From Bacteroidaceae bacterium (GTDB lineage: Bacteria; Bacteroidota; Bacteroidia; Bacteroidales; Bacteroidaceae): a DNA stretch of 43,080 nucleotides. The notes below the pieces were generated by a model. That model was not told the DNA's origin, ran no database searches, and saw nothing but the letters and a program-made list of their open reading frames with translations. Within the stretch, counting starts at the first letter, position 1. The number at the start of each line of letters is the position of its first letter. The translations under genes and the position numbers were made by a program. Shown here one piece after another: positions 8,516 to 16,699 of this stretch. The stretch covers positions 1-43,080 of the forward strand of contig JAFXGV010000032.1 of NCBI GenBank assembly GCA_017536765.1. The letters run 5' to 3'.

Positions 8516-9568
8516 TTATATGTTTTTCTTTGTTTTACTTATTTGCTTTCTTCTATATACAAAATAATAATCAAATAACAAAATTAAGTGAAATAGATAA
8601 AACATATTTCTTCCGAATAAAGCATACATCAATTTATGGTGTTTTACATACATTCGTTTATCAGTACCTTGTTTTATCTCCTGCCAAGTTTCGTTTAAGT
8701 ATATCTCCTTGATATATTCTTTTCTCTCTTTGTTTGTAAGTTTTTCATCTCCCATTATATGTCTAATGAAACCCAAAATTAGATTGAAATAATATTTATA
8801 GACATATCGCTCCTTTTTAGGATATAGGTTTAAAATCACTCGCATTAACTTTTGGAAACCATAGAATTTGTTGAATTTGAAAGTGTGGGAGAGACTCTCG
8901 CCATTGTAGCAATAATAGTATAGGCTGTCTGGGATATATACGATTTTCTTTGAGTTCAATATTGCTGATAGCTGAAAATGCAGGTCCTCCGATACAACTT
9001 CACGTTCTGAGTAGAATGGTGTCTTTATTATATCCCTTTTGTATATCGAGTGCCAAACAGACATCATCATTTGACGGCTGTTTATAGGATAGAAGTAGTT
9101 CATCGAGTGTTCTTCAATTTTTGCTTTGTCGTCAAAAATCGTTTCCTGGCTAAAGTCATTTCTATCTTCAAATGTACCGTCTTTCAAACCATACTTGTGC
9201 CCGCAGTAAACAATGTCGGCATTGAGTGCAGTTGCCTTTTCGTAAAGTATCTCATACATTCTCAAATCGACATAGTCATCGCTGTCAATAAACGCTAAGT
9301 ACTCTCCGGTTGCATACTGCATACCGGTGTTGCGTGCCAGACCAAGCCCCTCGTTGTTTTTGTGAACAACCTTTATGCGGCTGTCCTTCGCCGCCCATTC
9401 GTCACATAGTTGCGGGCAGTTGTCGGGCGAACCATCATCTACAAGAATAATCTCAATATTCTTTAGGCTCTGGTTTATGACCGATTCCATACAACGGTTC
9501 AGGTATTTTTCTACATTATATACTGGTATAATGATACTTATCAGTGGATGACTTGTCTTTTTCATCAT
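8516..9568 (-). CDS. Glycosyltransferase family 2
   Basis: The 350-aa protein has a GT-A fold, opening with PLISIIIPVYNVEKYLNRCM. It has the nucleotide-binding VDDGSPDNC, NNEGLGLARNTGM, and the DxD metal site within AFIDSDDYVD. The C-terminal third is basic and aromatic-rich and may associate with the membrane. The first codons are Met-Met, so the start may be 3 bp further in. It follows the EpsG-like polymerase by 27 bp. It is an inverting enzyme by family and probably adds one sugar of the repeat unit. Confidence 0.92.
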   Translation of the reverse strand: MMKKTSHPLISIIIPVYNVEKYLNRCMESVINQSLKNIEIILVDDGSPDNCPQLCDEWAAKDSRIKVVHKNNEGLGLARNTGMQYATGEYLAFIDSDDYVDLRMYEILYEKATALNADIVYCGHKYGLKDGTFEDRNDFSQETIFDDKAKIEEHSMNYFYPINSRQMMMSVWHSIYKRDIIKTPFYSEREVVSEDLHFQLSAILNSKKIVYIPDSLYYYCYNGESLSHTFKFNKFYGFQKLMRVILNLYPKKERYVYKYYFNLILGFIRHIMGDEKLTNKERKEYIKEIYLNETWQEIKQGTDKRMYVKHHKLMYALFGRNMFYLFHLILLFDYYFVYRRKQISKTKKNI

Positions 9569-9595
9569 TATTTATGGATTTTTATGTTATTCCTG

Positions 9596-10729
9596 TTATC
9601 TGTCCCAGATAAATGCATAACCGGCAGATGGTATAGTGGTTAGAGTTAAATAGAATCGGTAAATGAAATTCATAATGATTATACTCATTGTGGTTATCTT
9701 TACAGTTCTGTTCATAGGTGCCAGATACCATATGGCTCCCAGAACAATAGGCATAAAATAGTATAGCCACCAGGCAAATCTTCGATATAGTTCAATGTCA
9801 CCTCCTAAAACAAAAATAATGATTGCAAAATATGTAAACCAATAGGGTATGCACATTCTCTTGTCATTTTGCATAGTAAAGAAACCGAAATATATTATAA
9901 TGCAATTTGTAGCCAGTGTAAAGAACTCGTTTAAAAATGATGTTTTTATAACAGCTCCTTTCAAATCGGACAAACTGCCCTCACTTGTAAACCAACGGTC
10001 TGCATTATCCAAGTAGTTCTGCATTGATGAATCACCAATATTTATACTGTTCAGAATTTCTGTGGTTGAATTCAAATATGATACATCCCAGAAAAAGTAT
10101 AGTGCCAGGTATATAAATACCAGTAATATCGGTCTTTTTATAAAATTGTCTAATTTTATGTATTTAATCATGTAGAACAGAAAAACCGCAAATAATCCAC
10201 TATAATGATTCAGGACTGCACACAGCAGGCAGATAACTGTTTGAAGATTCTTATTCTTTGTATTATAATAGTAGGCAAGCAGAACAAATGATATGGCAAT
10301 AAACTGGCGTACAAAGTTTTCATGAGCGTCGGCGGTGGTAAAGAACATGATAGGCAGTGCCCATACCGCAGTCTTTGGGAACAAATTGACTACTTTGGTG
10401 TAGGTGAAGATGTACAGGAAACTAAAGAATATGAAACATCCCCAGTATGGTACTGACAAACCTTTCAATACGTCAATGATAGCGTTGAATACGGGCTCCG
10501 ATTTTGTTACACCAAGGTCATTGGTCGTCAACAGCAGGTAGTTGTTGTAGTAGTCGGGGCCGCGGTCCCATCTTAATCCTTCAATGAGCGAGAATGCAAC
10601 AATGGATATTAATGTGAATGCTATGACATTGTATTTGTTCTTGCTTGAGGAAATAATTTTGCCGCATACAAGTAATATGACAAGCAAAAAAAATCTTATA
10701 ACATTGTATGTAAATAAATCTCCAATCAT
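9596..10729 (-). CDS. EpsG-family O-antigen/exopolysaccharide polymerase (Wzy-like)
   Basis: The 377-aa protein is almost entirely hydrophobic, with about ten predicted membrane segments starting near residues 9-23. Early in the chain it has LRWDRGPDYYNNYLLL, the EpsG-family motif (R-x-G/D-Y-x-N-Y). Family members polymerise lipid-linked repeat units on the periplasmic face. It is the only polymerase candidate in the operon and lies next to a GT2 and near a flippase, as expected for a Wzx/Wzy pathway. Primary sequence is poorly conserved in this class, so the call rests on motif, topology and context. Confidence 0.85.
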   Translation of the reverse strand: MIGDLFTYNVIRFFLLVILLVCGKIISSSKNKYNVIAFTLISIVAFSLIEGLRWDRGPDYYNNYLLLTTNDLGVTKSEPVFNAIIDVLKGLSVPYWGCFIFFSFLYIFTYTKVVNLFPKTAVWALPIMFFTTADAHENFVRQFIAISFVLLAYYYNTKNKNLQTVICLLCAVLNHYSGLFAVFLFYMIKYIKLDNFIKRPILLVFIYLALYFFWDVSYLNSTTEILNSINIGDSSMQNYLDNADRWFTSEGSLSDLKGAVIKTSFLNEFFTLATNCIIIYFGFFTMQNDKRMCIPYWFTYFAIIIFVLGGDIELYRRFAWWLYYFMPIVLGAIWYLAPMNRTVKITTMSIIIMNFIYRFYLTLTTIPSAGYAFIWDR

Positions 10730-10805
10730 CTTTAATTCAATAACTTACAGGCGTGATTAAAATGGGGCGAAACAATTATGGTTGTTGCTTACATAACCAA
10801 ATGTT

Positions 10806-11930
10806 CTAATTTATATTATTGATTATCCATTCTATGGATTTCTCTCTTGCATTGGTCAACTCTATGTCTTTTTGTTCTTTATTGTATATTGGATTTAACC
10901 CCTTTATGTCTGTACCTATTGGTGTGATACATTGGTGCAGATTCAAATTCTTAAGTAATGTCGATTGCCTGTCATCTCCTTTGTCTGTGGGGACTATGGA
11001 AATCAACGGTATTCCAAAGTTTACTGCAAAAGCCGTGCCGTGGAACGATGATGTCACAACAATATCGGCATTGGCGAACAGGTCAATGAATTCATTGATT
11101 GATGCGTCCGTTTTGTCTGTCATAACAACTCCTTCTGCTTTTTCAGCAGGTGTGTAGCCTTCCAATGCTATTATCTCATAGTCATCGAGTGTTTGCAAGT
11201 GCTTGAGCACTTCGAATATGTATGGGCGCGGTTCAAAAGCATATGTGAGCATATAGAGAAGAATGTATTTCTTCTTTTTCTTGAAATCGGAACGTGGAAC
11301 TTTTTTCAACCATTCCTCTTTACTTAGCAGCAAGGTGGGGTCCAGTATTACAGAAACCTTGGAATCCAGTGAAAGTTCCTTGTTTATGATATATGCACCA
11401 TTGTTCTCACGCACAGATATTGCATCAAATTTCGCAAGGTGCTTTTTGTACCTCTCGCGCATATTCTCTGGTATGGTGCTTGATGCAAAACTTGAAGCGA
11501 TTGATATGCGTTTTTTGCCATTGGGAACAAATGACAAAAGAAAGGCTGTGTCGCCATAATTGTATTTTGATTTCCATACTTGGTCACTGCCTACTACAAA
11601 TAAATCGTAGTTTTGCCATTTCTCACTCTTTAGTTTTGCTAAGTTGGAGTACTCTTTGGTAAAGTTCAAGCATTTATTCCTGAATACATCAAGATTCTTA
11701 TTCTTTCGGGCGGTGGCATTCCTACCTAATATATAGTAGATTCTTGATCTTATTTTCTGCTTTAATGTTTGTTTTGGATGCCCCATGGAATAGTGGTACT
11801 CGTTGGGGTATCTGTATTTGATTACATCGCATTTATGTCCAAGCTGCTCCAGCAATTCCTGTGTGGCATATGCTTGTAGCACGGAACCATAATTGGGAAC
11901 GTGGTATATTGTTATTAAGGCAATTCTCAT
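10806..11930 (-). CDS. Polysaccharide pyruvyl transferase family protein
   Basis: The 374-aa protein begins MRIALITIYHVPNYGSVLQA, the hallmark of the family, and continues with VVGSDQVWKSKYN and VVTSSFHGTAFAVNFGIPLISI, which form the GT-B-like active site. Characterised relatives (CsaB, WcaK type) transfer pyruvate from phosphoenolpyruvate to a sugar, giving an acidic ketal. Its ATG overlaps the stop of the Fe-S FrhB-like gene by 4 bp (ATGA), so the two are probably translated together. Some family members have other roles, so pyruvylation is likely but unproven. Confidence 0.85.
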   Translation of the reverse strand: MRIALITIYHVPNYGSVLQAYATQELLEQLGHKCDVIKYRYPNEYHYSMGHPKQTLKQKIRSRIYYILGRNATARKNKNLDVFRNKCLNFTKEYSNLAKLKSEKWQNYDLFVVGSDQVWKSKYNYGDTAFLLSFVPNGKKRISIASSFASSTIPENMRERYKKHLAKFDAISVRENNGAYIINKELSLDSKVSVILDPTLLLSKEEWLKKVPRSDFKKKKKYILLYMLTYAFEPRPYIFEVLKHLQTLDDYEIIALEGYTPAEKAEGVVMTDKTDASINEFIDLFANADIVVTSSFHGTAFAVNFGIPLISIVPTDKGDDRQSTLLKNLNLHQCITPIGTDIKGLNPIYNKEQKDIELTNAREKSIEWIINNIN

Positions 11931-13126
11931 TTTTCTATTTTTTTCAGTCTATAACTAATTCTTTTTGATATTCTATTTATGCGGCATATCATTTTCCATA
12001 AATTAGAATCTAAACCAAAACTTGATTTTAAGAATAGCTCAACAAGCCAGGATGTGGGGGCCTTTTTTACGTTGGATTTCATTTGTCCCTCGGCAACAAT
12101 GTCGAGCGGGTGCTCTATCAATCTAACACCCTTTAACTCTTCTATCACCTTTTTGCCTTTGGACGTGAATGAGATGAGGGCACTCACTCCTTTTTCGTTG
12201 TCTTTATATGTGTTACCCCATAGGTCACCAATTCGTATATCGGCCGAAGAACTGTCATATTTGTATTTGCAGTTCTTGGTACAGGCCGGGTTGCAGCCAT
12301 AATGTCCTAAAAATAAATAGTAGAAAAAGTCTCCTTGCGAGAGTCGGGAATTGTGGAAACCTTTTTTTCCCTTTATTATCAAATTGTAACTATCGTGCCA
12401 ATCGACTTTTTCGGTTTCGGTATTCTCGCCATCAAGCGACATTGCCCAAGAGTCGTGCCAACCGGTGAATTTGTTACGCCACGATGCATATGTTATTTTG
12501 CCGGTTTGCTTTTCTACCATCTTTGTGTACTTGTTCCAAGCCCACATTGATGGCACGCAGTGGCAGAAAAAGTCGAGCAACACAAAATTATCTTCTACTC
12601 GGAATTTTCTAATGTAACGGCGGAAGGAGTCTATTTGGCAAGGTGTACCGGTTACAATGTATTTCTCCTTGCGATTTATGGCCTTGAACCCGTCAACAGT
12701 GTAGCTTTGTATGTATTTACTGCCAATGGATTGCACAGCCTCCTCGGGTGTTGTTGCTATGTAGTGTTCGGCGCGCCCTGCCTCGGCATTGTATCGGCAA
12801 CCGCATAGTTTGTAGTCTTTTTCTATCAGTTGTTTTGCTATTTCAAAACCAATGCCGCCCGATGAACATTTTAACAGCACGCGTTCGTCATTGCTCCAAG
12901 CAGCCCAACTCTTTATACTCTTTTCTTCTTGTGTCAGGGCTGGGGTATTGTGCGAGAAGGCGCATACATCGGTACATAAACCGCAGTTTGTACACTTGTT
13001 TGTATCGGTTATACGTGGCTCATAGAACCCTTTTTTGTTAAGTTTTATTTCTATGATTTTCTTGGCACATACTGTGGCGCATAATCCGCAGCCATAACAA
13101 TCCTTTATATGCGAAATATTACCCAT
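11927..13126 (-). CDS. Fe-S protein, F420 hydrogenase/dehydrogenase beta-subunit (FrhB)-like
   Basis: The 399-aa protein starts with two [4Fe-4S] ferredoxin motifs: Cys 10, 13, 16 and 20 (CYGCGLCATVC) and Cys 45, 48, 51 and 55 (CTNCGLCTDVC). The rest matches the FrhB-like N- and C-terminal domains: CSSGGIGFEIAKQL, VTGTPCQIDSF, LLDFFCHCVPS, CTKNCKYKYD and DIRIGDLWG, with further conserved cysteines. FrhB binds FAD and a deazaflavin in methanogens. Bacteroidales are not known to make F420, so flavin-based reduction is more likely here. It overlaps the flippase end by 8 bp and the pyruvyl transferase start by 4 bp. Its role in glycan synthesis is not established. Confidence 0.88.
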   Translation of the reverse strand: MGNISHIKDCYGCGLCATVCAKKIIEIKLNKKGFYEPRITDTNKCTNCGLCTDVCAFSHNTPALTQEEKSIKSWAAWSNDERVLLKCSSGGIGFEIAKQLIEKDYKLCGCRYNAEAGRAEHYIATTPEEAVQSIGSKYIQSYTVDGFKAINRKEKYIVTGTPCQIDSFRRYIRKFRVEDNFVLLDFFCHCVPSMWAWNKYTKMVEKQTGKITYASWRNKFTGWHDSWAMSLDGENTETEKVDWHDSYNLIIKGKKGFHNSRLSQGDFFYYLFLGHYGCNPACTKNCKYKYDSSSADIRIGDLWGNTYKDNEKGVSALISFTSKGKKVIEELKGVRLIEHPLDIVAEGQMKSNVKKAPTSWLVELFLKSSFGLDSNLWKMICRINRISKRISYRLKKIEK

Positions 13127-14645
13127 TCTTCTTTATCTTTTTTAGTATTGTCCTGGTTATGGTTGTTCTCTCTTTATTATTCAGTCCTATTATATATATT
13201 GTGGCTAAAGCGGATGCTACCGCTATCATACAGTTTATAATTGATATAGTTTTGCTATGACAATAGTGGTAATGTATGCAAACCGGTATTATGCTTGAAA
13301 TAACTGTAACCGATATTACTTTTACTATAATGTTGCTTATAAATTCCTTGTATGTGAGTTGTATTCTTCGGGCAACAATTAGAATTCTGGCATTTTGGGC
13401 TATTATTTCAATAACCAGGTGGACTATAAAAACTATGTATGGCGGATAACCCATTTTTAAGAAGATGTATGAGATGGGCAATATCGTCAGCATTAATCCT
13501 CCTACAACGCATTCATATGTCTTTACATTGCCGGTAGCCTTTATTGTGGTTATGAGCGGGTTTGCCATACAGTTTATGATTGACGATGCTAAAATTATTC
13601 TTATGAATATGACCGAATAATCGGGATATTTTCCAAGCCAGAGTGTTAAAATGGTGGGTGCTTCAATGATTATTGGCAGTGATATGGCAAGTATTAAATA
13701 ATATGAGAATTTGCTGCTTCGAAATATTAGTTCGTGCAGGTACTTGAAATCTCCCGCCGCATATGATTTGGTAATTTGCGGGTTTATCGCTGTTTGGAAG
13801 CCGGTAATAAACTGAATGGCGTGGCTCTGTACCTGAACGGCTATACCACGAGCCGCGTTGATTGCAGGGCCAAAAAAAGTATTCAACAGAAGATTCAGTC
13901 CTTGTGTATATGTCATAAAGGCTGTAGCGCCGAACAGGCTCCAGGCGGCAAACTTTCCCATTTCCTTTATTAGAGTTTTTTCTATTCGGTACTTTATTTT
14001 ACTTTCTTTGTAGTTCTTGCTGCAATAATGTGCATATATGAATCTTACTATCAACTGTATTGCAACCAAAAAGGTGGAATATATGATTAGTTTGTCGTAA
14101 GGGATGTATTTTATAATAAACACCAGCAATAGTTTAGCAAATGCTTCGAACAATGATATTTTTGCATAAATACCCATTTTCTCGTGGGCTATTATCAAAG
14201 CATTGTATGGAACACTTATAATCATAACAACAGTGCTGATTATGACACATTGATAGGTCCATAATGCAGCGAACATCCTCTCCTCAGGTATTATCATTTT
14301 GTTGTACAGGAACCATAGTCCGGCGGTTTCTGCCAGAATTACTAAAATGACGGAGAAGAGTATGTGAACTATGACACTGGTGGAAAATACGTTGTTCAAC
14401 TGTTCACGGTCGTTCTTCCCCAACGCATACGTTATGTATCGTTGTGTTGAGGTGGACAATGTTGCTTGTATAACAAGGAAAACAGTTACAATACCGCCTA
14501 CAGCATTGTAAATACCATAATCGTTCACGCCCAATGTCTCAAGAATAATTCTTGAAGTGTACAGACCTATTGCCAGCAATATAAACATTCTGGCATATAG
14601 GTATAGGGAATTCTTTATGATTCTTTTGTTGTTTTCGTTGCCCAT
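13119..14645 (-). CDS. wzx: Oligosaccharide flippase, Wzx/MOP superfamily
   Basis: The 508-aa integral membrane protein has about 12-14 hydrophobic segments. Its N-terminus (KNSLYLYARMFILLAIGLYT, SRIILETLGVNDYGIYNAVGG) is typical of the MOP-superfamily polysaccharide transporters in Bacteroidetes. It would move the undecaprenyl-linked repeat unit to the outer leaflet for the EpsG-like polymerase. The final residues (TRTILKKIKKNG) are basic and cytosolic. It overlaps the FrhB-like gene by 8 bp. The symbol denotes the functional class rather than a close ortholog. Confidence 0.9.
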   Translation of the reverse strand: MGNENNKRIIKNSLYLYARMFILLAIGLYTSRIILETLGVNDYGIYNAVGGIVTVFLVIQATLSTSTQRYITYALGKNDREQLNNVFSTSVIVHILFSVILVILAETAGLWFLYNKMIIPEERMFAALWTYQCVIISTVVMIISVPYNALIIAHEKMGIYAKISLFEAFAKLLLVFIIKYIPYDKLIIYSTFLVAIQLIVRFIYAHYCSKNYKESKIKYRIEKTLIKEMGKFAAWSLFGATAFMTYTQGLNLLLNTFFGPAINAARGIAVQVQSHAIQFITGFQTAINPQITKSYAAGDFKYLHELIFRSSKFSYYLILAISLPIIIEAPTILTLWLGKYPDYSVIFIRIILASSIINCMANPLITTIKATGNVKTYECVVGGLMLTILPISYIFLKMGYPPYIVFIVHLVIEIIAQNARILIVARRIQLTYKEFISNIIVKVISVTVISSIIPVCIHYHYCHSKTISIINCMIAVASALATIYIIGLNNKERTTITRTILKKIKKNG

Positions 14646-14740
14646 TGTTCTTATTTATTGGCTTCTATAGTGTTTTTTTATAGGTGTGTCTTTTTTGTCT
14701 TTTCTCTATCAATTGTGGTGCTGCGGTTAATGTCGGGTGG

Positions 14741-15289
14741 TTATAACTCCCATTGGTTATGTACATATTCAGGGTGCTTGTTCTCTCCTATAACTTTCGC
14801 AGGGCAACCGGCAGCAGTTGAATTCTCCGGAATATCTTTTATAACTACTGCTCCGGCTGCTATTGTTGTGTTACTGCCAATGTTGACATCTTCAACTATG
14901 CAAACATTAGGACCAATATAAACATTGTCGCCAATGGTTGCAGGTGTGCGTTTGTTTGTGCCAATTGAAAGGAATTGGCTTATATTTACGTTGTTGCCAA
15001 TAGTTGTTCCACCATATATTACAATACCCACTCCGTGACCTATGTAAAAACCATACCCGACTTTTGTGTTGTATGGTATTAGAATACCGTATTTTAAAGT
15101 ATAGTGTCTATGCATTCTTCTTGCAAAGAAACCAATCAGTCCACCTGCTCCCGCCAGTCTCATCCAGAATGAGTAGCGGAAGCAGTGATTTGTTCCAAAT
15201 AACGCTTTAATTGTTAGTTGCAATGGCGTTAGTTTTTTCCCACTATAACGGTAGTAGTCGCTTTGTATGTATTCCCAAACTGGTTTCAT
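14741..15289 (-). CDS. Serine-acetyltransferase-like LbH acetyltransferase
   Basis: The 182-aa protein has a helical N-terminal part (~1-65) with a hydrophobic patch, then hexapeptide repeats: VGYGFYIGHGVGIVIYGGTT, IGNNVNISQFLSIGTNKRTP, IGDNVYIGPNVCI, NIGSNTTIAAGAVV. It ends with the family-typical ENSTAAGCPAKVIG. The HGVGIVI stretch carries the CysE-like catalytic His. In a polysaccharide locus it is more likely a sugar O-acetyltransferase (WcaB/NeuD-neighbour type) than a cysteine enzyme. It is the first gene of the AT-rich cassette, separated from wecC by a 157-bp structured gap. Confidence 0.85.
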   Translation of the reverse strand: MKPVWEYIQSDYYRYSGKKLTPLQLTIKALFGTNHCFRYSFWMRLAGAGGLIGFFARRMHRHYTLKYGILIPYNTKVGYGFYIGHGVGIVIYGGTTIGNNVNISQFLSIGTNKRTPATIGDNVYIGPNVCIVEDVNIGSNTTIAAGAVVIKDIPENSTAAGCPAKVIGENKHPEYVHNQWEL

Positions 15290-15324
15290 TGTTCAAAGTA
15301 TTATTCTATCTCTCTGTTTTTGTT

Positions 15325-15366
15325 CCCGCAAGCACAACCAAGTGCTTGCGGGTGAGGCTTTGCCTC
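15325..15366. other. Tandem stem-loops upstream of the acetyltransferase gene
   Basis: Bases 15325-15335 (CCCGCAAGCAC) pair exactly with 15342-15352 around a 6-nt loop. Next to it 15354-15358 (GAGGC) pairs with 15362-15366. Neither stem has a U-run on the minus strand, so they are not ordinary terminators for this operon. They lie 36-77 nt before the acetyltransferase start. Confidence 0.7.
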
Positions 15367-15401
15367 TGTGAGTGTTTTCAATTTCTTTCCACTACTTTGA
15401 T

Positions 15402-15447
15402 ACCATTTATTGGGCAGATGTATTGGCCTGCCCCTCTAATAAATGGT
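15402..15447. other. Long bulged hairpin at the 3' end of wecC
   Basis: Bases 15402-15411 pair with 15438-15447 (10 bp) and 15412-15417 pair with 15428-15433 (6 bp), leaving a 4-nt bulge and a 10-nt loop. One arm enters the wecC stop codon. There is no downstream U-run on the minus strand. It may protect the 3' end of an upstream transcript or act as an attenuator. Confidence 0.65.
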
Positions 15448-16652
15448 TATCTTTTGTAGATTCCGCAGAAATCGAGGATTATCTTGCTGTCGTTCCAGGG
15501 GAGTTCTTTGAACTGGTCGTGGGCGGTGAGCATTACTACGATGTCGGCTTTCTCAAATGCCTCTTTGTAGTTGGTGAGTTTGAAGGTGTTGTGCTCCTCT
15601 ACGTTGGGCTCCGCAATCATTATGTCGGCATTGTTGCACATCTGCATTACTTTGCCCACGATGGTCTTTGAGGGGCTCTCGCGCAGGTCGTCGATGTTGG
15701 GCTTGAAGGCAAGGCCCATCATTGCTACCGAGGGTTTGTAGCCGTGCTTGAGCTCGAACTCGAGCATTGTGCTCTTAACCTTTTCGGCACACCAGAAACT
15801 CTTGTAGTTGTTGATGTTGCGTGCTGTGGCAATAATCTTGCTCTCGGCGGGGTAGTCGGCTGTGATGAAGTAGGGGTCAACAGCTATGCAGTGGCCGCCC
15901 ACACCGCAACCGGGTTGCAGAATGTTTACGCGGGGGTGTTTGTTGGCAAGGTTGATGAGCTCCCATACGTTGATGCCTGCTTTGTCGCAGATGAGGGAGA
16001 GCTCGTTGGCGAATGCTATCTGCACGTCGCGGCTGCTGTTCTCGGTGAGCTTGCACATTTCGGCGGTGCGGCAGTTGGTCTTGTGGAGCTCGCCCTGCAC
16101 GAACTGCGAATAGAAGGCTATTGCCTTGTCGGTGCTCTCGGGGTTGAGGCCGCCGATGACACGGTCGTTGTGAACGAGTTCGTAGATTACGTTACCGGGG
16201 AGAACGCGCTCGGGGCAGTATGCTATGTATATCTTGTCCTTGAGCTCGGGGCGCTCTGTGAAGATGATGTTGGTCATCATTTCGGTGGTGCCTATGGGTG
16301 ATGTGCTCTCAATTACATAAAGGTCGCCTTCCTTCAGAAGGGGAAGTACTGCGCGGGTTGCAGCCTCAACGTACGATACATCGGGCTCGTGGTCGCCCTT
16401 GAAGGGGGTGGGCACTACCATAAAGTAGGCATCGCACTCCTGGGGGGTGGTGTAGGCCTTGAACTTGCCGGCTGCTATAACCTCCTGCAACATTTCCTCC
16501 ATACCGGGCTCAATGATGTGGAGCTTGCCTTGGTTGGTTACTTCTACTACCTTGGGGTTGATGTCGACACCTACAACATCTACTCCGTGTTTTGCTGCAA
16601 TAATTGCGGTGGGGAGGCCTATGTAGCCAAGTCCCATAAAACATGCTTTCAT
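15447..16652 (-). CDS. wecC: UDP-N-acetyl-D-mannosaminuronate dehydrogenase
   Basis: The 401-aa protein oxidises UDP-ManNAc to UDP-ManNAcA with two NAD+ in the cytosol. The N-terminal Rossmann motif is GLGYIGLPTA. The diagnostic stretches VPTPFKGDHEPDVSYVEAA, ESTSPIGTTE, AYCPERVLPG, TAEMCKLTENSSRD and GVGGHCIAVDPYF match enterobacterial WecC closely. The Cys in GGHC is the catalytic thiol. Length is as expected for the family. It lies 47 bp after wecB, which supplies its substrate. The gene is richer in GC than the cassette that follows it. Confidence 0.95.
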   Translation of the reverse strand: MKACFMGLGYIGLPTAIIAAKHGVDVVGVDINPKVVEVTNQGKLHIIEPGMEEMLQEVIAAGKFKAYTTPQECDAYFMVVPTPFKGDHEPDVSYVEAATRAVLPLLKEGDLYVIESTSPIGTTEMMTNIIFTERPELKDKIYIAYCPERVLPGNVIYELVHNDRVIGGLNPESTDKAIAFYSQFVQGELHKTNCRTAEMCKLTENSSRDVQIAFANELSLICDKAGINVWELINLANKHPRVNILQPGCGVGGHCIAVDPYFITADYPAESKIIATARNINNYKSFWCAEKVKSTMLEFELKHGYKPSVAMMGLAFKPNIDDLRESPSKTIVGKVMQMCNNADIMIAEPNVEEHNTFKLTNYKEAFEKADIVVMLTAHDQFKELPWNDSKIILDFCGIYKR

Positions 16653-16699
16653 TTGTTTAATGTTTTAAAGTGGTTTATAAATTATGTTTTGTTTTTAGC

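Noticed and set aside
15744-16301. 185-codon open frame on + inside wecC
   Set aside because: It is the antisense shadow of a strongly conserved gene, low in complexity (Val/Gly/Ala/Leu-rich), and has no promoter or homology signal.
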